Shown here: positions 60,089-64,000 of the stretch, piece after piece
How positions within the stretch are numbered: position 1 is the first letter of the stretch
How the letters are laid out: the number at the start of each line of letters is the position of its first letter
Origin: a virus
Length of the DNA: 64,000 nucleotides
Virus record (IMG/VR): IMGVR_UViG_3300028829_003504
Span: 1 to 64,000 of that record
Direction: 5' to 3' (one strand)
Translations under genes and position numbers: made by a program
The notes under the pieces: generated by a model
The model's database searches: none
What the model saw: the letters and a program-made list of their open reading frames with translations, nothing else
What the model was told of the DNA's origin: nothing

Positions 60089-60105
60089 AAATTTTACCTC
60101 AATAT

Positions 60106-60126
60106 AAAGAAAGGGACCTAAGTCCC
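60106..60126 (-). terminator. Rho-independent terminator
   Basis: Minus strand GGGAC/GTCCC stem with a 4-base loop, followed by TTTCTTT. It ends the membrane-protein operon above it. Confidence 0.65.
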
Positions 60127-60142
60127 AATCAAATAAGTTAGT

Positions 60143-60622
60143 TTACTGTTCTCGACTCAGTCTACGGAGTCTAGCCTCTTCTAACAATAGTTCAAATTTA
60201 ACTTCATCGGCCTTTATATCTTCAACAGTTTCGATAACTTCAATCTGTTCAATGTTTTCGGCTTTGGTGATAGTAACTCGGTCGGTACTATCAACTACGT
60301 TTGTATTAAACGGAGATCGCTCTTCTGGATTGGATGAAATTGACAGGTTTGCTTTACGCCTTTCTTCGTTGTAGTTTTGCCTAATCTCATGAGTGCCTTT
60401 AGTCCAAGCACTATGGATTAATCCTACTCCGTAGAAGAGTGACCAGTACCCAAACAACGCTGCAAATATAGCATATAAGATAGTACGAAATTCCTCTATA
60501 AAGAAGTCTCTGTCTACTGCCCAGTACTTAATGCGCAGCGCGTGGTACTGTCTCATTCGAGGGTGCAGGATATAGACAAAAGGATATATGATAATTAAAA
60601 ATATTTTAGCAATAATCCCCAT
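60143..60622 (-). CDS. Membrane protein
   Basis: 159 residues. Two hydrophobic segments, about residues 5-20 (AKIFLIIIYPFVYIL) and 47-70 (TILYAIFAALFGYWSLFYGVG), then a charged cytoplasmic-type tail rich in Glu. Coupled to the SPFH lipoprotein gene by TAATG, so likely its partner. Confidence 0.65.
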   Translation of the reverse strand: MGIIAKIFLIIIYPFVYILHPRMRQYHALRIKYWAVDRDFFIEEFRTILYAIFAALFGYWSLFYGVGLIHSAWTKGTHEIRQNYNEERRKANLSISSNPEERSPFNTNVVDSTDRVTITKAENIEQIEVIETVEDIKADEVKFELLLEEARLRRLSREQ

Positions 60623-61662
60623 TACTTATCACCATCTTCGCAAGAACCATCTTCCGAATTAGCATCACACTCAGAGGCAGCAGACACTTGAGCTTCAACC
60701 GATGCAATACGTTCCTTGAATGCTTTAAGCGCAGAAGCATTATTTACACTTACATTTGTTGTTTTCTCTAGTGCGGGTAATAGCATAGAAGGGTCAACCG
60801 CAAAAGGAATACCCGCATCGGCAAAGCGATTCGCAGTTTGCTGCCAGCCGTACGCTAATGTTCTAGGTGACATAAAATCCCGCTGAACCCCAAGCAACTC
60901 AAGTTCGTTTAAAGTTTCTTTCATACGGATAAGTTGCATACGAGCCATGCGGCGTTCTTTCATATCCAGTTCTTGTTTCTGTATAAGGTCATCGGAGATT
61001 AAACCTTCTTTACGTTTTTTCTTATCGATTAACTCACTAGGCTGGGCTATTCTACGTACCTGTACTTCAAGTACAATTAAAGGGCTGTTAATTTCTTCTA
61101 AATGGTCTTCAACGGCTTTACGCATTTTATCAAAGATATTACCGTTCTTTGCTATATTATAGTAAGCTACGCTTAACGTAAGAGGTTCAAGTATAGGTCG
61201 GATTTTAGATTTTATGGCAGCAGGGTTTAAATCAACCGAAGTTATGTCATACATGTTTGTTCTGAAAATTTGGTTATCCCGGGTATTACCTGTAACGCTG
61301 TATTTATATTGCTTGGCCGTTAACATAGCGCGTTCTCGTATTTTAGCAGAACCACCTAGTTTACTAAAAGCTACCTTAATATCAAGCTCCAGTGTTAAGT
61401 CCATATCATTAGACATAGGCATTGCGTACTCGCCTTTGATGTTTACTATTTCCTGGTGGGCTGGGAATATGTGGGCATCGTCACAGTGCTTTTCACAAAA
61501 ATCATTAAGCATGATGTTTTCACCGCTATACATACGTGTGTCCCACTCACCGCTAGATAGTAATTCGAAGGCAATTTCGTTTTGTTTAACAGGCACAACT
61601 TTAGTACATGCAGTTATACACAGGACTACCATTAATACGGTAATGGTTTTATATATACTCAT
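60622..61662 (-). CDS. SPFH/prohibitin-like lipoprotein
   Basis: 346 residues. Signal peptide with lipobox ITAC, lipid attachment at Cys19. The body has VVPVKQNEIAFELLSSG at the start of an SPFH-type domain and DLTLELDIKVAFSK; residues about 200-260 (RIAQPSELIDKKKRKEGL onward) form the helical coil typical of prohibitin and stomatin relatives. The C-terminus is acidic. Phage SPFH lipoproteins may form membrane rings; a role in superinfection exclusion or membrane protection is inference. Confidence 0.7.
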   Translation of the reverse strand: MSIYKTITVLMVVLCITACTKVVPVKQNEIAFELLSSGEWDTRMYSGENIMLNDFCEKHCDDAHIFPAHQEIVNIKGEYAMPMSNDMDLTLELDIKVAFSKLGGSAKIRERAMLTAKQYKYSVTGNTRDNQIFRTNMYDITSVDLNPAAIKSKIRPILEPLTLSVAYYNIAKNGNIFDKMRKAVEDHLEEINSPLIVLEVQVRRIAQPSELIDKKKRKEGLISDDLIQKQELDMKERRMARMQLIRMKETLNELELLGVQRDFMSPRTLAYGWQQTANRFADAGIPFAVDPSMLLPALEKTTNVSVNNASALKAFKERIASVEAQVSAASECDANSEDGSCEDGDK

Positions 61663-61907
61663 TTTATTTCCTTTATTTTATCAACAGGCCAACTGACCCA
61701 AATGTTATGGCTACCACTAGTGTAACCTCTACAGCCTTGACTGCTAGTATCGAACTGCGTCCAGGGCATATTAGTTTCTTTACAGATACCGTTGTTCCAC
61801 GCTTGCTTCTCAGCCTGCCTTGCGTATACAGCTACCAATGAGATGGCGATGATGAAAAGTAAAGCAGGCCAATACTCTAATGTGAATGAGGTAATAATTA
61901 AATTCAT
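61659..61907 (-). CDS. Small membrane protein
   Basis: 82 residues, one transmembrane segment at about 12-29 (PALLFIIAISLVAVYA), then a Cys/Trp-containing outer part. Ends overlapping the lipoprotein start (ATGA). Likely part of the same envelope unit. Confidence 0.6.
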   Translation of the reverse strand: MNLIITSFTLEYWPALLFIIAISLVAVYARQAEKQAWNNGICKETNMPWTQFDTSSQGCRGYTSGSHNIWVSWPVDKIKEIK

Positions 61908-61915
61908 AGTAACCT

Positions 61916-62626
61916 CTACAAGAATCGTTCAGGTATAGCACCCTTGACTATATGAAGGCAATCCTCGTATGAGTACGTACAGCTATACATACAATAATAC
62001 ATGTTAGCCACAATAGTTACGACTTCTGTATCTTTGTTTATGCTGCCCCACATCCCGAGACCTGGCCACAATACAGCCTGGGTATTACGTTTAACAAAAA
62101 CATTATCTTTCTTATATCTTAGGATTTCAGAAAATACTGTTCTTATGTCACAATTAGATACCATCTCGCCAATGTGTCCCGACACGTCTACTCTATAAAC
62201 ATTACGCACAAGCTTCCCGAAACTTAGGACAAGTTTCGTTCCTTCCGTAACAGTAGTAACCGAGTGAGGAATTATATCAGGCCTAAAGGTAATAGAATCG
62301 AAGCCTAATAGTTTTCGTCGCTTGATATATGCGGCCTTATTCTTCTTATGTCCCCATAGTTGAAGGACACCTCCACGTAAGGCATTACGTAAGGTGACGT
62401 CCGTTCTAAGATAATCATATCCTGCCCACCAGTGAGAATTATCTACGTGTTGGCATATCTTAGTGCCTTCTTGATACTTAATTAATTTAAGGTCACGCCT
62501 GATTAACTTGCTTAGCCATTGAGGTATGAGCCACATGACTAAGTATGGAGTTAAGAAGCTTGCGTTTTGCTTGTGTTCAATCCACTTTAAGAACTTTCTA
62601 TTTTTCCAGAGGTACATTACCTTCAT
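61916..62626 (-). CDS. Probable Fe(II)/2-oxoglutarate dioxygenase
   Basis: 236 residues. YQEGTKICQHVDNSHW carries an HxD pair; LRGGVLQLWG and ITFRPDIIPHSVTTVTEGTKLVLSFGK give the later strand, distal His and basic residue of the double-stranded beta-helix enzymes. Substrate unknown; nucleic acid or protein hydroxylation are possible. A second ATG at 62617 may be the true start. Confidence 0.5.
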   Translation of the reverse strand: MKVMYLWKNRKFLKWIEHKQNASFLTPYLVMWLIPQWLSKLIRRDLKLIKYQEGTKICQHVDNSHWWAGYDYLRTDVTLRNALRGGVLQLWGHKKNKAAYIKRRKLLGFDSITFRPDIIPHSVTTVTEGTKLVLSFGKLVRNVYRVDVSGHIGEMVSNCDIRTVFSEILRYKKDNVFVKRNTQAVLWPGLGMWGSINKDTEVVTIVANMYYCMYSCTYSYEDCLHIVKGAIPERFL

Positions 62627-63422
62627 CCTTACTAATATTGAAGTTTACATTAACAGATTTAACAGTTGCATTAGGCATTATATGCAAATCAACTATCGTT
62701 TTAGGTGTTTGTATAGTAGCAGTGAAGCTCGCGTTTGTTCGGGCGTTATCTGTCCACATCTCCTCGTCAATCTCATACAAGAAACGACTCTTACCTTCTT
62801 CACCTGTAGGGTTATAGTCTACTACACTAGGCTCCAAGTTAATGAAGCTACGTGCCTGAAGCTTATATCCAAATAACAAGTGATACCATTTAACATCTTT
62901 AATGGTACTGCCTAGTACTCTACAAAGATATCTATTCCACATACCGCGTGCAGCACTAACGCCTTTCATTGTAGTCCATGTTTCTTGGTGTGCTGCTACT
63001 TTACTGTCAGTTAAAGATTTACATTGCACCATGGACTTCATCTGTTCTTCGAGGCTAGCGGACATGTCCTCTATCATATCGTCGTTAGTTGGCTTGTTGA
63101 TGTAAGCCGCAGTGACTTCCTCTACACTCTTTTGTACCATAGAGTTAAGGCGTCTTATAGCAGCGGCCTCTAGGTCATTATGATCGTTCTCGACTGATGT
63201 GGGACCCCAAATAGAAGGTTCTTCTTCTAAATCAATTTCATCGAGATTCCCCACTTTAGGATCATGATCAGTGGTCCATACTTTCCAAGTATCTCCTTCG
63301 ACGTGTATATAATCTAAGACCTTTTTAGGGCAATGTACGAAGCGGCCTAAGCCTTCAATGGTTAACTCCCTGCTAGGCTGGCAACCAACGATATCGCAAG
63401 GACATTCCATATCCACACTCAT
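62598..63422 (-). CDS. Hypothetical protein with N-terminal Cys cluster
   Basis: 274 residues. Begins with CPCDIVGC, possibly a metal site. Middle is helical and charged; C-terminal part alpha/beta with FTATIQTPKTIVDLHIMP and VNVNFNIS strands. Overlaps the oxygenase gene by 29 bases. No family recognised. Confidence 0.5.
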   Translation of the reverse strand: MSVDMECPCDIVGCQPSRELTIEGLGRFVHCPKKVLDYIHVEGDTWKVWTTDHDPKVGNLDEIDLEEEPSIWGPTSVENDHNDLEAAAIRRLNSMVQKSVEEVTAAYINKPTNDDMIEDMSASLEEQMKSMVQCKSLTDSKVAAHQETWTTMKGVSAARGMWNRYLCRVLGSTIKDVKWYHLLFGYKLQARSFINLEPSVVDYNPTGEEGKSRFLYEIDEEMWTDNARTNASFTATIQTPKTIVDLHIMPNATVKSVNVNFNISKDEGNVPLEK

Positions 63423-63928
63423 TAGTAGATACCTTTACTAGCCAGGACTTGGTTCATTTCCATTTTCATTTTCTCAACAGCCATTGCCATCATGTCTCCG
63501 AACATATTAGTAGCCATGGTATTTGCGTGCTTTTCAAACTTGGCCTGCATAGCATCACTAGTGGCTATTTCAAGTTCTTCTTTATTATCAACCCATAGAC
63601 GTTGAATACTACACTTCCAGTCGTCGCCTTCCAGAAGCTTGGTCATCATAGGCTGTATTTCTTCAATCATGGCAGACCACACCATGTTTCTGAAAGGAGA
63701 GACCGAGGTCTGTACGTCATATAAAGTATCATTGCCGTGGAATCTACCATTGTATCTGCTAATGGTAACCTTTTTAGTAGGTTCTTCAAAGAATGCTTTC
63801 CACTCTTTCTCCACAAGAGCTTGGAACTGTTCGTCAGGTAATAAGTCAATCATTGTACCTTTGACCATGTTGCCTACTTTTTCTTGTATAGCTTTTGGGT
63901 CAAAATTTGTCATAGCATTAGTGCTCAT
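63422..63928 (-). CDS. Hypothetical helical protein
   Basis: 168 residues from ATG at 63928 (GAGAGG upstream; an ATG at 63961 lacks one). Helical ends and a Met-rich C-terminus (GDMMAMAVEKMKMEMNQVL). Stop overlaps the next start (TAATG). Confidence 0.5.
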   Translation of the reverse strand: MSTNAMTNFDPKAIQEKVGNMVKGTMIDLLPDEQFQALVEKEWKAFFEEPTKKVTISRYNGRFHGNDTLYDVQTSVSPFRNMVWSAMIEEIQPMMTKLLEGDDWKCSIQRLWVDNKEELEIATSDAMQAKFEKHANTMATNMFGDMMAMAVEKMKMEMNQVLASKGIY

Positions 63929-63929
63929 G

Positions 63930-64000
63930 TTATATCCTCTCTGATGGGTGGTGGTCTTCAAAAATATGAGGGAACATAATATTTGCTTCCTCTTCTGTGA
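63930..64000 (-). CDS. 3' end of an upstream gene (partial)
   Basis: Frame open to the window edge, ending EEEANIMFPHIFEDHH then PSERI and TAA at 63932-63930, just before the next ATG. About 22 codons visible; start lies outside the window. Confidence 0.45.
   Translation of the reverse strand, partial: TEEEANIMFPHIFEDHHPSERI

Noticed and set aside
1-64000. CRISPR array or insertion sequence
   Set aside because: No regularly spaced direct repeats and no transposase were seen; the only tandem repeat is the 10616-12258 duplication.

Overview
The window is a stretch of a large tailed double-stranded DNA phage with a contractile (myovirus-type) tail. The evidence is a tail sheath, a tail tube, T4-like hub, spike and wedge proteins, and a capsid protein. 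No ribosomal RNA, no tRNA that I can recognise and no host housekeeping operon is present. A PEP-CTERM surface protein, overall AT-rich coding and NAD-salvage genes of the kind known from vibriophage KVP40 suggest a marine gammaproteobacterial host. That host assignment is inference.

Positions 1-34613 are read on the plus strand and look like the late half. The order is: a partial gene; a long structured leader; an acidic scaffold-like protein, a small head protein and the probable major capsid protein; a structured RNA between the capsid gene and a terminator; tail completion candidates, sheath and tube; two zinc-finger baseplate proteins flanking a tandem gene duplication; tape measure, tube-initiator-like, gp53-like, hub and spike proteins; Ig-like surface proteins; a run of small genes with a similar N-terminal tag (including a Nudix hydrolase and a type IB topoisomerase); then DAHP synthase, thymidylate kinase and a 1003-residue multidomain protein. 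A bidirectional terminator near 34.7 kb separates this half from the rest.

Positions 34770-64000 are read on the minus strand and look like early or middle genes. They include a Dam methylase, a PEP-CTERM protein, guanylate kinase, DHH phosphoesterase, nicotinamide phosphoribosyltransferase and NMN adenylyltransferase/Nudix (a complete NAD salvage pair), RNase H, a greatly enlarged thymidylate synthase, an acyl-carrier-like protein without its attachment serine, MazG-like proteins, a GNAT acetyltransferase, a UvrD-type helicase, dCMP deaminase, an SPFH lipoprotein with membrane neighbours and a probable 2-oxoglutarate oxygenase. Several intergenic gaps here carry the same motif, AAACTGTAAATA, 27-55 bases before start codons, which I read as a phage promoter.

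The enzymes fit together as nucleotide and cofactor supply: dCMP deaminase, thymidylate synthase, thymidylate kinase and guanylate kinase feed DNA precursors; the NAD pair rebuilds NAD; DAHP synthase may push flux toward chorismate and folate. The least conventional items are the structured RNA at 4602-4743 (hammerhead-like core plus pseudoknot), the shared N-terminal tag resembling the T4 capsid-targeting peptide, the serine-less acyl carrier homologue, the phage PEP-CTERM protein and several hairpin-rich gene-free regions.
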